From: CATQHS01 sp965203375
Lineage (GTDB): Bacteria; Actinomycetota; Acidimicrobiia; Acidimicrobiales; Aldehydirespiratoraceae
Assembly: GCA_965203375.1 (NCBI GenBank)
Contig: OZ241886.1
Location: 868,001-932,000 of the forward strand
Reading direction: 5' to 3'
Length of the DNA: 64,000 bases
The notes beneath the pieces are model-generated. The model did no database searches, was not told the origin of the DNA, and worked only from the letters and a program-made list of their open reading frames with translations. Of this stretch, positions 41,019 through 49,866 are shown piece after piece. Every line of letters begins with the position of its first letter. Position 1 is the stretch's first letter. The translations under genes and the position numbers were made by a program.

Positions 41019-42242
41019 TCAGAAGTTCTTGGGCAGGCCCAGGCCCCGCCGGGCGATGATGTTCTTCTGGACCTCCGAGGACCCGCCGCCGATGGTGTCG
41101 ATCACCGTGTAGCGGTAGGTCGACTCCGACCGGCCCCGCATGGGGGCCCCCTCGGTGTTCACCCGGAGTTGGGAGCCCGGACCGGCGATGTCCATGGCCG
41201 CGTCGGCCAGCTTCTTGGACAACTCGGTGGCGAACAGCTTGTACTCCGAGGCGGCCACCGTCGGGGGCTGGAACCCCTCGGCCCCCTCCTTCACCGCCTT
41301 CTCGACCTTCATGGACTCGGCCACGAACTTCAGCCCCAGCCCCCGGGCCGCCTCGGCCTCGGCGTGCAGGTTGGCCAGCCGGGCCCGGATGCGGGGGTCG
41401 TCCCGCAGCGGCTCGCCGTCGCGCTCGGCCACCTGCACATAGGAGGTGAGCAGGGTGAGCCGCTGGCGGATGGGGGAGAAGGTGAACATGGTGAAGCGCT
41501 CCAGGTCCAGGGCCTGGCTGATGTAGCGGAATCCGTGGTTCACCTCGCCCACCACGTAGTCGTCGGGCACGAACACGTCGTCGAAGAACACGTCGTTGGT
41601 GCGCTCGTCGCCCATGGTCCAGATGCCCCTGACCGTGATCCCTTCCTGGTCCAGCGGGACCAGCATCAAGGTGATGCCCATGTGCTTGTTGGACGGGTCG
41701 GTGCGTGCCCCCACCCAGTACCACTCGGCGAAATGGGCCGAGGTGGTCCAGGTCTTCTGGCCGTTGAGCAGCCACCCGGTCGTCCCGTCTTCGGCGGTGT
41801 GGCGCTCGGCCCGCAGCTTCATGGAGGCGGCGTCGGAGCCGGCCTCGGGCTCGGAGTAGCCGATGGCGAACTCCACCTCGTTTTTGAGGATCTTGGGCAG
41901 GAACTCCGCCTTGAGCTTGTCGGACCCGTGGGCGATCAGGGTCTTGCCGATGATGCCCACCCCCTTGCCGATCTGGGGGCCGCCCCGCTCGGCCAGCGCC
42001 TCGTTGAGGATGTACTCGTAGACGCCCTCGCCGTCGTCGCCGCCGTGCTCGGCGGGCCAGGTGATGCCCAGCCACCCCTGTCGCCCCAGCTCGCGCATGA
42101 AGGCCCGCCGGGCCGGGGTGTCCACTATCTGGGCCATGTTCTCCCGGGTCGGGTCGAACACGTCGGGGTCGTGGCGGTCGTCGAGGAAGTCCTCCACGGC
42201 GGCGGCGAAGTCCAACTGGTCCTCGGAGAACTCGAAGTCCAT
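41019..42242 (-). CDS. Acyl-CoA dehydrogenase
   Basis: 407 residues, full-length family member: MDFEFSEDQLDFAAAVEDFL, GWLGITWPAEHGGDDGEG, FAIGYSEPEAGSDAASMKLRA, WLLNGQKTWTTSAHFAEW, FFDDVFVPDDYVVGEVNHGF and the C-terminal GGGSSEVQKNIIARRGLGLPKNF. Operon with HpcH aldolase upstream (23 bp gap with GGGAGACGGGAG). Confidence 0.9.
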   Translation of the reverse strand: MDFEFSEDQLDFAAAVEDFLDDRHDPDVFDPTRENMAQIVDTPARRAFMRELGRQGWLGITWPAEHGGDDGEGVYEYILNEALAERGGPQIGKGVGIIGKTLIAHGSDKLKAEFLPKILKNEVEFAIGYSEPEAGSDAASMKLRAERHTAEDGTTGWLLNGQKTWTTSAHFAEWYWVGARTDPSNKHMGITLMLVPLDQEGITVRGIWTMGDERTNDVFFDDVFVPDDYVVGEVNHGFRYISQALDLERFTMFTFSPIRQRLTLLTSYVQVAERDGEPLRDDPRIRARLANLHAEAEAARGLGLKFVAESMKVEKAVKEGAEGFQPPTVAASEYKLFATELSKKLADAAMDIAGPGSQLRVNTEGAPMRGRSESTYRYTVIDTIGGGSSEVQKNIIARRGLGLPKNF

Positions 42243-42265
42243 GGCGCCGCTCCCGTCTCCCGGAG

Positions 42266-43060
42266 TCAGTAGATCGAGCCCGAGCCGGAGGAGGAGGCGG
42301 GGGCCGACCCCCGGACGGCGGCCAGGTCCTCGCCCAGGGCCCGGGTGAGGGCCACCGTATCGTTGGTGACGGTGATCATGCCGAACCCCTGCTCCACCCG
42401 CTTCGGCCCCAGCGAGGCGGTGGTGTGGCAGCCGGGCACCACCGAGTGGCGGCGGCAGGCGTCGAGGATGGCGGCGTAGGCCTCGTCGAAGGCGGGCGTG
42501 CCGTCGTTGTTGCCCGGGGGCAGGCCCAGGCTCACCGACAGGTCCGACGGGCCGACGTAGATGGCGTCCACCCCCGGCACCGACAGGATCTCGTCGAGGT
42601 TGCCCACCGCCTCGGCCGTCTCGACCATGGGGATCACGGCGGTGTCCGCGTTGGCGTGCTCGAAGTAGTCGGGCCCCTCTTGGCGGATGACCCGGGCCGG
42701 GCCGAAGCTGCGGGACCCGTCGGGGGCGTACCGGCAGGCCCGCACCGCGGCCGCGGCCTGGTCGGCGGTGTTGACCATGGGGACGATCACCGCCCGGGCC
42801 CCGGCGTCGAGGCTCTTGCCGATGATGCCCGGCTCGTTCCACGGGACCCGCACCACCGGGGTGGCCGAGCCCAGGTTGACGGCCTGGAGCATCTGCCAGG
42901 TGTCGCTGTAGTCGTTCAGGCCGTGCTGGGTGTCGATGCAGAGGTAGTCGAAGCGGTTCCGGGCCGCGATCTCGGCCGAGAACGAACTGGGTACCGACAG
43001 CCAGGCCCCCAGGGCGGGCTCGCCCGCGGCCCAGCGCTCCCGCATCGGATTGTCACGCAT
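42266..43060 (-). CDS. HpcH/HpaI family aldolase
   Basis: 264 residues, class II metal-dependent aldolase: GAWLSVPSSFSAEIAARNRFDYLCIDTQHGLND, RVPWNEPGIIGKSLDAGARAVIVPMVNTADQAAAAV, PMVETAEAVGNLDEILSVPGVDAIYVGPSDLSVSLG (Glu and Asp metal ligands). Cleaves 2-keto-hydroxy acids to pyruvate and an aldehyde; exact substrate not readable. 3 bp after the decarboxylase stop. Confidence 0.88.
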   Translation of the reverse strand: MRDNPMRERWAAGEPALGAWLSVPSSFSAEIAARNRFDYLCIDTQHGLNDYSDTWQMLQAVNLGSATPVVRVPWNEPGIIGKSLDAGARAVIVPMVNTADQAAAAVRACRYAPDGSRSFGPARVIRQEGPDYFEHANADTAVIPMVETAEAVGNLDEILSVPGVDAIYVGPSDLSVSLGLPPGNNDGTPAFDEAYAAILDACRRHSVVPGCHTTASLGPKRVEQGFGMITVTNDTVALTRALGEDLAAVRGSAPASSSGSGSIY

Positions 43061-43063
43061 GGG

Positions 43064-44521
43064 TTACATCCTCTCGGCGTTGGCTTGGATTGAGGTCCAG
43101 AGTCGGTCTACGTGGGGGCGGGTGGTCCAGGTGGAGCCGATTGAGGCTCGGATGAGGCGGCGGCCGTCGGCGGTGGCCGTGGTTACGTAGGAGTGGCCTT
43201 CGGCGTTGATGGCGGAGGCCAGGGCGTCGGTGGCCTCGTTGCCGGCGGTGTGGGCGAAGCACACCAGGGCGAAGGGGACGGGGGCGACTAGTTCCAGGCG
43301 CGGGTGGGCACCGATCCGCTCGGCCAATGACCGGGCCCAGCCGACGTGGGCTCGGATCATGGCCCGCAGACCCTCCAGGCCGAACGAGCGGAGCACGAAC
43401 CACAGCTTCAGGGCCCGGAACCGCCGGCCCAGGGGTGCCTGCCAGTCCCGGTAGTCGATCACCTTCCCCGACTCGGTGGCCGCGTCCCGCAGGTAGGAGG
43501 GGGTGATGGACATGGTCTCTATGAGGGGCCGGCGGTCGGCCACCCACAACACCGAGCAGTCGAAGTTCGTGGCCAGCCACTTGTGGGGGTTGAACGTGAA
43601 GCTGTCCGCCAGCTCCAGCCCGTCCAGGTGCCCCCGCATCTCGGGGCAGATCATGGCCGACCCGGCGTAGGCCGCGTCCACGTGATGCCACATGCCCTCG
43701 GCCCGGGCGGCCTCGCCCATGGGGCGCAGCGGGTCCACCGCGGTGGTGGCGGTGGTGCCTGCGGTGGAGGCGGCGAAGGCCGGGGCCAGCCCGGCCCGGC
43801 GGTCGGCGGCCGCGGCCCGCTCCAAGTCGTCGGGGCGGGCCGCGAACGCCTCGTCGGTCTCAATGGCCCGGAAGTGGCCGAATCCGGCCATACGGGCCCC
43901 CTTCTCCACCGACGAGTGGGCCTGGCCGGAGGCGTAGACCACCATCGACTCGGCCGCCGCGCCCGTTCGCTGCCGGCATCGCTCCCTGGCCGTCACCAGG
44001 ACGGCGTGGGTGGAGTCCGAGGCGCTGGACTGGATGACCCCGCCCCCGGCGCCGGTGGTCTTCCAGCTCTCGGGCAGGCTCATGGCCCCCGCCAGCCAGT
44101 CCAGGACGCGGGACTCGATCTCGGTGGCGGCCGGGGCGGTGGACCACAGCATCCCCTGCACCCCCAGCCCGGCCGAGGCCAGTTCGCCCAGCACCGACGG
44201 CGGCGACGACATGGCCGGGAAGTAGGCGAACCAGCCGGGGTGCTGCCAGTGGGCCAGGCCGGGGACCACGATCTCGTCTAGGTCGGCCATTATCCGGTCG
44301 AAGGGCTCGGGCCGCTCGGGGGCCTCGTCGGGCAGCTTGGCCGCCACCTCGCCGGGCTCGACCGGCTCGCGCACCGGGCGCCGGTCCAAGCCGGCCAGGT
44401 AGTCGGCGATCCAGTCGACCATCCGGTGCCCGTTGCGCCGGAACTCGTCAAGGTCCAGCGGCCCCCGGTCTTGACCCTGGGGTTGCCGGTAAGCGGGACC
44501 GGGGTCTTGCCGACGAAGCAT
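43064..44521 (-). CDS. PLP-dependent aromatic amino acid decarboxylase-like
   Basis: 485 residues, group II decarboxylase. HWQHPGWFAYFPAMSSPPSVLGE, SASDSTHAVLVTARERC, YASGQAHSSVEKGARMAG, the PLP-binding DSFTFNPHKWLATNFDCSV (Lys), and WHHVDAAYAGSAMICPEMR. This layout matches tyrosine/DOPA/tryptophan decarboxylases and relatives, making arylalkylamines. Start could be further downstream, since the first 20 residues are Gln/Arg-rich. Confidence 0.87.
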   Translation of the reverse strand: MLRRQDPGPAYRQPQGQDRGPLDLDEFRRNGHRMVDWIADYLAGLDRRPVREPVEPGEVAAKLPDEAPERPEPFDRIMADLDEIVVPGLAHWQHPGWFAYFPAMSSPPSVLGELASAGLGVQGMLWSTAPAATEIESRVLDWLAGAMSLPESWKTTGAGGGVIQSSASDSTHAVLVTARERCRQRTGAAAESMVVYASGQAHSSVEKGARMAGFGHFRAIETDEAFAARPDDLERAAAADRRAGLAPAFAASTAGTTATTAVDPLRPMGEAARAEGMWHHVDAAYAGSAMICPEMRGHLDGLELADSFTFNPHKWLATNFDCSVLWVADRRPLIETMSITPSYLRDAATESGKVIDYRDWQAPLGRRFRALKLWFVLRSFGLEGLRAMIRAHVGWARSLAERIGAHPRLELVAPVPFALVCFAHTAGNEATDALASAINAEGHSYVTTATADGRRLIRASIGSTWTTRPHVDRLWTSIQANAERM

Positions 44522-44557
44522 TTGTAATCCCAGAAGTATCTCTATCGGCTAAGGTTT

Positions 44558-44884
44558 TCAGGCTTGTGCAGACCCTGATCCATCGCCATCCAATTTCTCC
44601 GCCGCGACACGGGTGCCTGTATTGGCTTTGAGTATCCGGGCGACCGTAGAGCGGTCCAGCCCGGCGGCGTCCGCGATCTGACGCTGCGACGCCCCGAACT
44701 GGCGGACGGCAGCCCGGATCATGTCGTCTCGCAGCGCAGCCCGGGCCGCGACCTGATCTGCCAGGGCCGCGACCACCGCCAGAGCCGCCCCGGTCTCAGG
44801 CTCGACGCCTCGACTGTGCTTGCCGATGAACGCCTCCGCCGCCGAGGCCTCGGCCTCCGAGTACAACGCCGTGCCCTCAGTCAT
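44558..44884 (-). CDS. Helix-turn-helix protein, cassette copy 1
   Basis: 108 residues. YSEAEASAAEAFIGKHSRGVEPETGAALAVVAALADQVAARAALRDDMIRAAVRQFGASQRQIADAAGLDRSTVARILKA: an amphipathic helical half then a DNA-binding HTH. Homologous to the gene at 58291-58566 (both have ALRDDMIR/AIRDDMIR followed by the HTH). ATG overlaps the stop of a small upstream ORF (ATGA). Confidence 0.72.
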   Translation of the reverse strand: MTEGTALYSEAEASAAEAFIGKHSRGVEPETGAALAVVAALADQVAARAALRDDMIRAAVRQFGASQRQIADAAGLDRSTVARILKANTGTRVAAEKLDGDGSGSAQA

Positions 44885-45060
44885 GGCCCGTCCTCCCCTC
44901 GTATCAGCCCCGCCAACTTGTGCTGCACACTCATCAGAACCGGGATGCGCGGGTCCAGCCGGTCAGATGCCTCCAGGTACCCGAGATGCGTCGTCACGAG
45001 CGCTATGAGGTGCAGCGCCTCAATCGGCTCCAAGTGCAGCTCTCCCGCTTCCATATTCAT
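44881..45060 (-). CDS. Small helical protein, cassette copy 1
   Basis: 59 residues; LEPIEALHLIALVTTHLGYL at the start of the helix, DRLDPRIPVLMSVQHKLAGL at the end. Aligns with the 55-residue product at 58127-58294 (LERIEALDLLGMVQGHL / LSPRVATLMRVRDKLVAVL). Both precede an HTH gene with an ATGA overlap. Start ATG 45060 or 45054. Confidence 0.65.
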   Translation of the reverse strand: MNMEAGELHLEPIEALHLIALVTTHLGYLEASDRLDPRIPVLMSVQHKLAGLIRGEDGP

Positions 45061-45224
45061 AGCATGTCACGAAGTTGGTAGTTTGACAACCTTGAATGGT
45101 AGAAAAACAACCGGATTTGGCCAACGCCGCTAGGACGGTCCGGCCGAGGCGGTGTCGGGGCCGGTGTGGCCCAACGCGGCCCAGGCAGGGGCGCGCCCGG
45201 GTCGAACTGACAGAGCTGAAAGGC

Positions 45225-45300
45225 TTTAACGTAGTTAAAACTAATTAATCGAGTTGATAGAAGTTGATTGAGCTGATAGAAGTTAATCGAGCTGACAGCG
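45225..45300 (+). promoter_or_regulatory. AT-rich region with a palindrome and 19-bp iterons
   Basis: TTTAACGTAGTTAAA (45225-45239) is palindromic. Then GAGTTGATAGAAGTTGATT (45251-45269), GAGCTGATAGAAGTTAATC (45270-45288) and GAGCTGACAGCG (45289-45300) repeat with period 19. The last unit abuts the ATPase ATG. About 35 percent GC against about 70 percent around it. Likely promoter/operator for the ATPase gene, the divergent cassette, or both. Confidence 0.6.
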
Positions 45301-46503
45301 ATGGCTGAAGGGGGTGTGCCGTTGATGGAGTCTGTCATGCGGCCCGACGACTTTGTTATCCCGGTGCCGGGCACGCCGTCGCCGTTCACCCCGGGCTTCG
45401 GCTCCACCCCTTCGGTGGTTGCGGGCCGGGTCGGACTGTTTGAGGCGATCACCCGGGGAGTGGCCGGCGGCCCCGGACACCCGGAGTACGCGTCCATCAC
45501 GATTGGTGCCCGCGGCACCGGCAAGACCACCCTCTTGAACCTGGTTCGCGGGGCTGCGCAGAAGAAGGGCTGGACGGTGCTGGAGACTGACGGCACCCAC
45601 GGCTCGGTCTGCGAAAGGCTGCTGGCCGCCGCGGCCCGGGCCCGGCCCTCCGCCGGGACCGGCTCGAAGCGCGAGCTGACCGGGGTTCAAGTCGGGCCGG
45701 TGGGTGCCACATTCCAGCGGCGCGAAGAGGCCGCTGATTTGTCCCGCGATCCCGACGCCCTCCTCCACGCTTTAGCGGGTCTGGGTTCGCAGGCCGCGGC
45801 GGGCGGGTCGCAGGTGTTGATTCTGATGGACGAGATGCACGCCGTCCGGCGCCCGGACGTTCGCCGCTTGGCTTCAGTTCTCCAGAACGTCACCATGCGC
45901 TCCGGCCTGCCCGTTGCCTTCATCGGCATGTCCCTGCCCCACATCTTGGACACCCATCTCGCCGACCGGGCCATCACCTTCCTGCAGCGCTGCACGCGGC
46001 ACGAAGTCCCGATGCTGAGCCCTGATGAGGTGCGGCTCGGGTTGCGGGCCACCGTCGTCGACCACGGCGGAGCCATCGCGGACGAGGCTCTGGACGAGGC
46101 GGTCTCGCGCATAGGCGGGCATCCGTACAATTTGCAGCTTCTGGGCTATCACGCCTGGCGCCTCTCGGGCGCGCCGGGATCGCCCATCTCCGCGGGCATC
46201 GCGCGAGAGGCGGCCGACATCGCCGACGGGCTGATGGGCGAGCACCTCTTCGGGCCCTCCTGGCGCGACCTGTCCGACGGCGACCGGCGGTTTCTGTGCG
46301 CCATGGCCGAGTCGGAGGCGGACCAGTCGACCAGCGGAGAGGTGCGGGCCAGGCTGGGGGTCAGTTCTTCTCAGGTGGCTGCCTATCGCGAGCGCCTGGA
46401 GCGGGCCGGGCTGGTGGCCCGGACGGGTCGGGGCCGGATGAGGCTCGTGCATCCGATGCTCCGCGAATGGGTTAGCGAGCGCTGCGGCGGAGGGCTCAGG
46501 TAG
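45301..46503 (+). CDS. P-loop ATPase with C-terminal winged helix (STAND/AAA_16-like)
   Basis: 400 residues. IGARGTGKTTLLNLVRGAA (Walker A), VLILMDEMHAVRRPDVRRL (Walker B with Glu), sensor-like VAFIGMSLPHIL, then SRIGGHPYNLQLLGYHAWRLSG and a C-terminal wHTH (SEVRARLGVSSSQVAAYRERLERAGLVAR). This layout is that of archaeal-type/STAND ATPases seen near regulatory and defence loci. No partner effector domain. Start ATG 45301 directly after the iterons; ATG 45325 also possible. Confidence 0.75.
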   Translation: MAEGGVPLMESVMRPDDFVIPVPGTPSPFTPGFGSTPSVVAGRVGLFEAITRGVAGGPGHPEYASITIGARGTGKTTLLNLVRGAAQKKGWTVLETDGTHGSVCERLLAAAARARPSAGTGSKRELTGVQVGPVGATFQRREEAADLSRDPDALLHALAGLGSQAAAGGSQVLILMDEMHAVRRPDVRRLASVLQNVTMRSGLPVAFIGMSLPHILDTHLADRAITFLQRCTRHEVPMLSPDEVRLGLRATVVDHGGAIADEALDEAVSRIGGHPYNLQLLGYHAWRLSGAPGSPISAGIAREAADIADGLMGEHLFGPSWRDLSDGDRRFLCAMAESEADQSTSGEVRARLGVSSSQVAAYRERLERAGLVARTGRGRMRLVHPMLREWVSERCGGGLR

Positions 46504-46578
46504 CCTCCGGCCCGAGAGCGGCGGCCCGCCCGGCGCTCGCCTCGGCCCTTCAGTCACCGACCCAGGAGAAAGATCCCT

Positions 46579-47079
46579 ATGGCTCAGTTCACGTTCCGCG
46601 GCGATCCGTTCAACACCGGCGGCGACCTCCCGGCTGTCGGCTCGCCCGCCCCCGCCTTCTCGCTGACCGGGGGCGACTTGGCCGCCGTCTCGTCGGAGAG
46701 CCTGGCCGGCAAGCGGGTGGTGCTCAATATCTTCCCGTCCATCGACACCCCCACCTGCGCCACCAGCGTGCGGACCTTCAACGAGCGGGCCGCCGGCCTC
46801 GACAACGCCGCGGTGGTGTGCGTCTCAGCCGACCTGCCCTTCGCAGCCAGCCGGTTCTGCGTGGCCGAGGGGATCGCCAACGTCGCCACCGGCTCCACCT
46901 TCCGCAACCCGGAGTTCCTCGACGACTACGGCGTGGGCATGGTGGACGGCCCCCTGGCCGGACTGTGCGCCAGGGCCGTGGTGGTGATCGACGAGCACGG
47001 CTCGGTGGCCCACACCCAGCTCGTAGGCGAGATCGCCGACGAACCCGACTACGACGCCGCTCTAGCCGCGCTGGGTTAG
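46579..47079 (+). CDS. tpx: Thiol peroxidase
   Basis: 166-residue peroxiredoxin of the Tpx subfamily: VLNIFPSIDTPTCATSVRTFN holds the peroxidatic Cys, and FAASRFCVAEGI the resolving Cys. Reduces hydroperoxides with thioredoxin in the cytoplasm. AGGAGAAAG precedes the ATG. Monocistronic. Confidence 0.93.
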   Translation: MAQFTFRGDPFNTGGDLPAVGSPAPAFSLTGGDLAAVSSESLAGKRVVLNIFPSIDTPTCATSVRTFNERAAGLDNAAVVCVSADLPFAASRFCVAEGIANVATGSTFRNPEFLDDYGVGMVDGPLAGLCARAVVVIDEHGSVAHTQLVGEIADEPDYDAALAALG

Positions 47080-47118
47080 TTCAGAACGCTCGATCGCCAG
47101 CCGCCCGGGACCAGCCTT

Positions 47119-48204
47119 TTAGTTTCGGTTGGAAAGTTTTTGGCGGGCTAGGTCTAGGGAGTAGTCGACCATCATGGCTAGTTCGTTTACGAAGTCGGGG
47201 CCGGTGGCTTCGTCGTCGGCTTTGTCGCCCATGGCTCCGGCCGCGTAGCGCACCCGCACTCCCTCGTAGATGCAGGCCATCCGCCAGTACTGGAAGGCCA
47301 GGTACCAGTCGATGGCCGACAGGTCACGGGGCGAGGACAGGGCATAGCGCTCTACTACGTCGGCGGCCGTGCCGAAGCCGGGTGCCCGGGTCGCCCCACC
47401 GGCCGTGCCCGGCCCGGTGGCCCCGCCCGACCCGCCCGCACCGGCCGGCCCGCCGCCGAGGTCGCCCCACCACATGACCATGCCGGCCACGTCGGCCAGC
47501 ACGTCGCCCAGGGTGCACAGCTCCCAGTCCAAGACGGCGGCCACGGCGCCGCCGGCGTCCATGATGCAGTTGTCGAGCCGGTAGTCGCCGTGAACGATCC
47601 CGGCACCCTGCTGGCGGGGGATCGAGGCCTCGAGCCGGTCGTGGATCTCCCGAAGCCGGGGCAGGTCCCGGTCCGAGCCCTCGTCCACCTGGCGCTGCCA
47701 GCGCCGGAGCTGGCGGGCGCAGTAGCCCTCCCGGCGGCCCAGGTCGCCTAGGCCGACCTCGTCGGGGTCGGTGTCGTGCAGCCGGGCCAGGGTGCCCACC
47801 AGCGAGCCCGTCATCACCGGCCTCAGCGACTCGTTCACGGCCAGGCCCTCTTCTTCGGCGAACACGATCGACCCCTCGACGTGGCCCATCACGTAGAAGT
47901 CGGCCCCGTTGACGGCCGGGTCGGCACACAGGCCCACCGGGGGCGGCACCGGCACCGGGGTGGGGTGAAGGGCCGAGATCACCCGGTGCTCGCGGGCCAT
48001 GTCGTGGGCGCTGGCCAGCACGTGCCCGGTCGGGGGCCGCCTCAGCACCAGACGGCGGCCGGCGGCGTCGGTCACCTCGAAGGTCAGGTTCGACCGCCCC
48101 CCGCTGTAGAGCTCGAACCGCAGCGGCGGCTCGGCCCCGGCGTGGGCGGCCAGCCAGTCCGAAACCGGCCCGGGGTCGATCCCGGCCGGGGCCCGGTCGG
48201 TCAC
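47119..48204 (-). CDS. Aminoglycoside-phosphotransferase-fold protein (ACAD10-like)
   Basis: 361 residues. PLRFELYSGGRSNLTFEVTDAAGRRLVLRRPP (Gly loop and Lys strand equivalents), GIVHGDYRLDNCIMDAGGAVAAVLDWELCTLGDVLAD (catalytic HGDxxxxN and DxE). This subgroup sits near acyl-CoA dehydrogenases and phosphorylates hydroxyacyl-CoA in lipid breakdown (as ACAD10/11, family knowledge). A Gly/Ala/Thr-rich insert of about 30 residues follows DVAGMVMWWGDL. Confidence 0.82.
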   Translation of the reverse strand: MTDRAPAGIDPGPVSDWLAAHAGAEPPLRFELYSGGRSNLTFEVTDAAGRRLVLRRPPTGHVLASAHDMAREHRVISALHPTPVPVPPPVGLCADPAVNGADFYVMGHVEGSIVFAEEEGLAVNESLRPVMTGSLVGTLARLHDTDPDEVGLGDLGRREGYCARQLRRWQRQVDEGSDRDLPRLREIHDRLEASIPRQQGAGIVHGDYRLDNCIMDAGGAVAAVLDWELCTLGDVLADVAGMVMWWGDLGGGPAGAGGSGGATGPGTAGGATRAPGFGTAADVVERYALSSPRDLSAIDWYLAFQYWRMACIYEGVRVRYAAGAMGDKADDEATGPDFVNELAMMVDYSLDLARQKLSNRN

Positions 48205-48266
48205 CTCGGCGGCTCCTCACCGGCTCGCCGGGACCTCTCCCGCCCGTCTTCGGTTTCCGCGGTCAT
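48201..48266 (-). other. 21-residue coupling mini-ORF between CaiB and phosphotransferase genes
   Basis: ATG 48266 overlaps the CaiB stop (ATGA); the frame MTAETEDGRERSRRAGEEPP-R ends at TGA overlapping the next GTG (GTGA). Shares only MT with the downstream MTDRAPAG. Confidence 0.6.
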
Positions 48267-49588
48267 CGCTCACCGATGCCGGGATCGGGGCCGAAGGCGC
48301 CGGCGGCCCGCAGGCCGGCGACGGCCGCCCCGTCGAGTCCGAGCACGTCGGCCATCACCTCATCGGTGTGCTGGCCCGGCGTGGGGGCCATCGACGGCTC
48401 GGGCAGGGGCCGGTCGTCCACGAACACCGGCAGCGGCAACTGCTCGCACCCCAGCGACTCGGTCGGGTAGAAGCCCATGCGAGCCTGGAACTGGGGGTCG
48501 TCGCCGATGCCGGCGGTGGTGTTGAACGGGGCGATGGGGGTGTTGGCCTCGTTCCCGAACCGGAGCCACTCGACCACGGTGCGGGCCGCAAAGATCTCCT
48601 TCAGCTCCCGCTGGAGCTCGGCGTTGCCCCGGGCGTGGTCGGCGTAGACGGCACCGGGCCAGCGCGCGAACAGGTCCATGCGGCCCACCCCCTCGCAGAA
48701 GTTCCGCCACAGCGACCGCTCGGAGGCCATGAACAGCACGTGGCCGTCGGCGGCCTCATAGGCCTGGTAGCGCACCCCCTCCCACATGCCGGCCAGCCCG
48801 GCCGGGCGGCGCACATAGCCGTCGGACGGGTTGCCGGTCACCTCCTCGGCGGGGCGGCGGTAGGCCCGCTCGGTCTCGATCCGATACCAGTCCATGTAGG
48901 CGGAGGCGTCGGACTGGGCCAGCTCCAGGCGGCAGCCCACCCCGGTGGCCCTGGCCCGGATCACCCCGGCCAGGATGGCGGCGGCGGCCAGCATGGGGCC
49001 GACGTTGATGCCGACGTTGGGCATGTCGGGGGGGATGCGGGCGAAGCCCTCGCCATCGGTGACCGGCCGCACGATCCCCGACCAGGTGTCGTAGGCGATG
49101 CCGTGGCTGGGCATGTCCTTGTATGGGCCGGTGGCCCCGTAGCCCGACAGGGTGGCGAACACCAGGGCGGGGTTGGCCGCAGACAGCTCGTCGTAGCCCA
49201 AGCCGAGGCGGGCCAGCGCCCCGGCCCGCATGGCCTCGATCACCGCGTCGGCTCCGGCGGCCAGCTCCCGGTAGAGCCGGCGGCCCTCGGGGTTCTTGAG
49301 GTCTAAGACGACGCTGCGCTTGCCCCGGTGGACGTGCAAGTGCAGCAGCGAGACTCCCTCGACGATGGGCCAGGTCATCTGGCGGATGTAGTCGCCGCCG
49401 GGGGCCTCGACCTTGATCACGTCGGCGCCCATGTCGGCCAGGAAGGTGCCGACCTGCCCCGGCCCGAGCAGGCTCGACTCGATCACCCTCACACCGGCTA
49501 GCAGCGGGGGTTCTGCCGCCGGGCTTTTCGTCTCGGTGTCCGGCGCCTCGGCCTCCGATGTCGGCGCCGCCCGTGGTTCCGAAGCCAT
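48263..49588 (-). CDS. CaiB/BaiF family III CoA-transferase
   Basis: 441 residues. LAGVRVIESSLLGPGQVGTFLADMGADVIKVEAPGGDYIRQMTWPIVEGVSLLHLHVHRGKRSVVLDLKNPEGRRLYREL is the classic N-terminal family pattern; AASAYMDWYRIE and VLFMASERSLWRNFCEGVG follow. Moves CoA between acyl groups. The substrate may belong to the same lipid pathway as the phosphotransferase. Divergent from cbtB with only 47 bp between. Confidence 0.85.
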   Translation of the reverse strand: MASEPRAAPTSEAEAPDTETKSPAAEPPLLAGVRVIESSLLGPGQVGTFLADMGADVIKVEAPGGDYIRQMTWPIVEGVSLLHLHVHRGKRSVVLDLKNPEGRRLYRELAAGADAVIEAMRAGALARLGLGYDELSAANPALVFATLSGYGATGPYKDMPSHGIAYDTWSGIVRPVTDGEGFARIPPDMPNVGINVGPMLAAAAILAGVIRARATGVGCRLELAQSDASAYMDWYRIETERAYRRPAEEVTGNPSDGYVRRPAGLAGMWEGVRYQAYEAADGHVLFMASERSLWRNFCEGVGRMDLFARWPGAVYADHARGNAELQRELKEIFAARTVVEWLRFGNEANTPIAPFNTTAGIGDDPQFQARMGFYPTESLGCEQLPLPVFVDDRPLPEPSMAPTPGQHTDEVMADVLGLDGAAVAGLRAAGAFGPDPGIGER

Positions 49589-49635
49589 GGGGATACCCTA
49601 AACATTGCCGCCGCCGTCTGTGTAACACTGGAGCC

Positions 49636-49842
49636 ATGCAGACCCACGCAATCCCCGTTGTTGCCGTCCCCGCCCTGCCCCAGATCCGAGTCCCGGCCTG
49701 GGCCTGGCTGCTGGTCGCCGTGGCCGCGGCGGTCTCGTATTTTGTCATGCTCGAGAACGGCGCCCTGCTCGGCCAGGCCGCCCACACCCTCCACGAGTTC
49801 TTCCACGACGGCCGCCACTTCATCGGCGTTCCCTGCCACTGA
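49636..49842 (+). CDS. cbtB: Cobalt transporter subunit CbtB
   Basis: 68 residues, one membrane helix (AWAWLLVAVAAAVSYFVML), then ENGALLGQAAHTLHEFFHDGRHFIGVPCH, the His-rich CbtB signature. Paired with CbtA for cobalt uptake. The 47-bp upstream gap is too short for a cobalamin riboswitch. Confidence 0.87.
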   Translation: MQTHAIPVVAVPALPQIRVPAWAWLLVAVAAAVSYFVMLENGALLGQAAHTLHEFFHDGRHFIGVPCH

Positions 49843-49866
49843 CCCGCCCCGGCCTGCTGACCTCAG

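Noticed and set aside
49589..49635. Cobalamin riboswitch before cbtB
   Set aside because: Only 47 bp separate the divergent starts and no B12-box sequence is visible.
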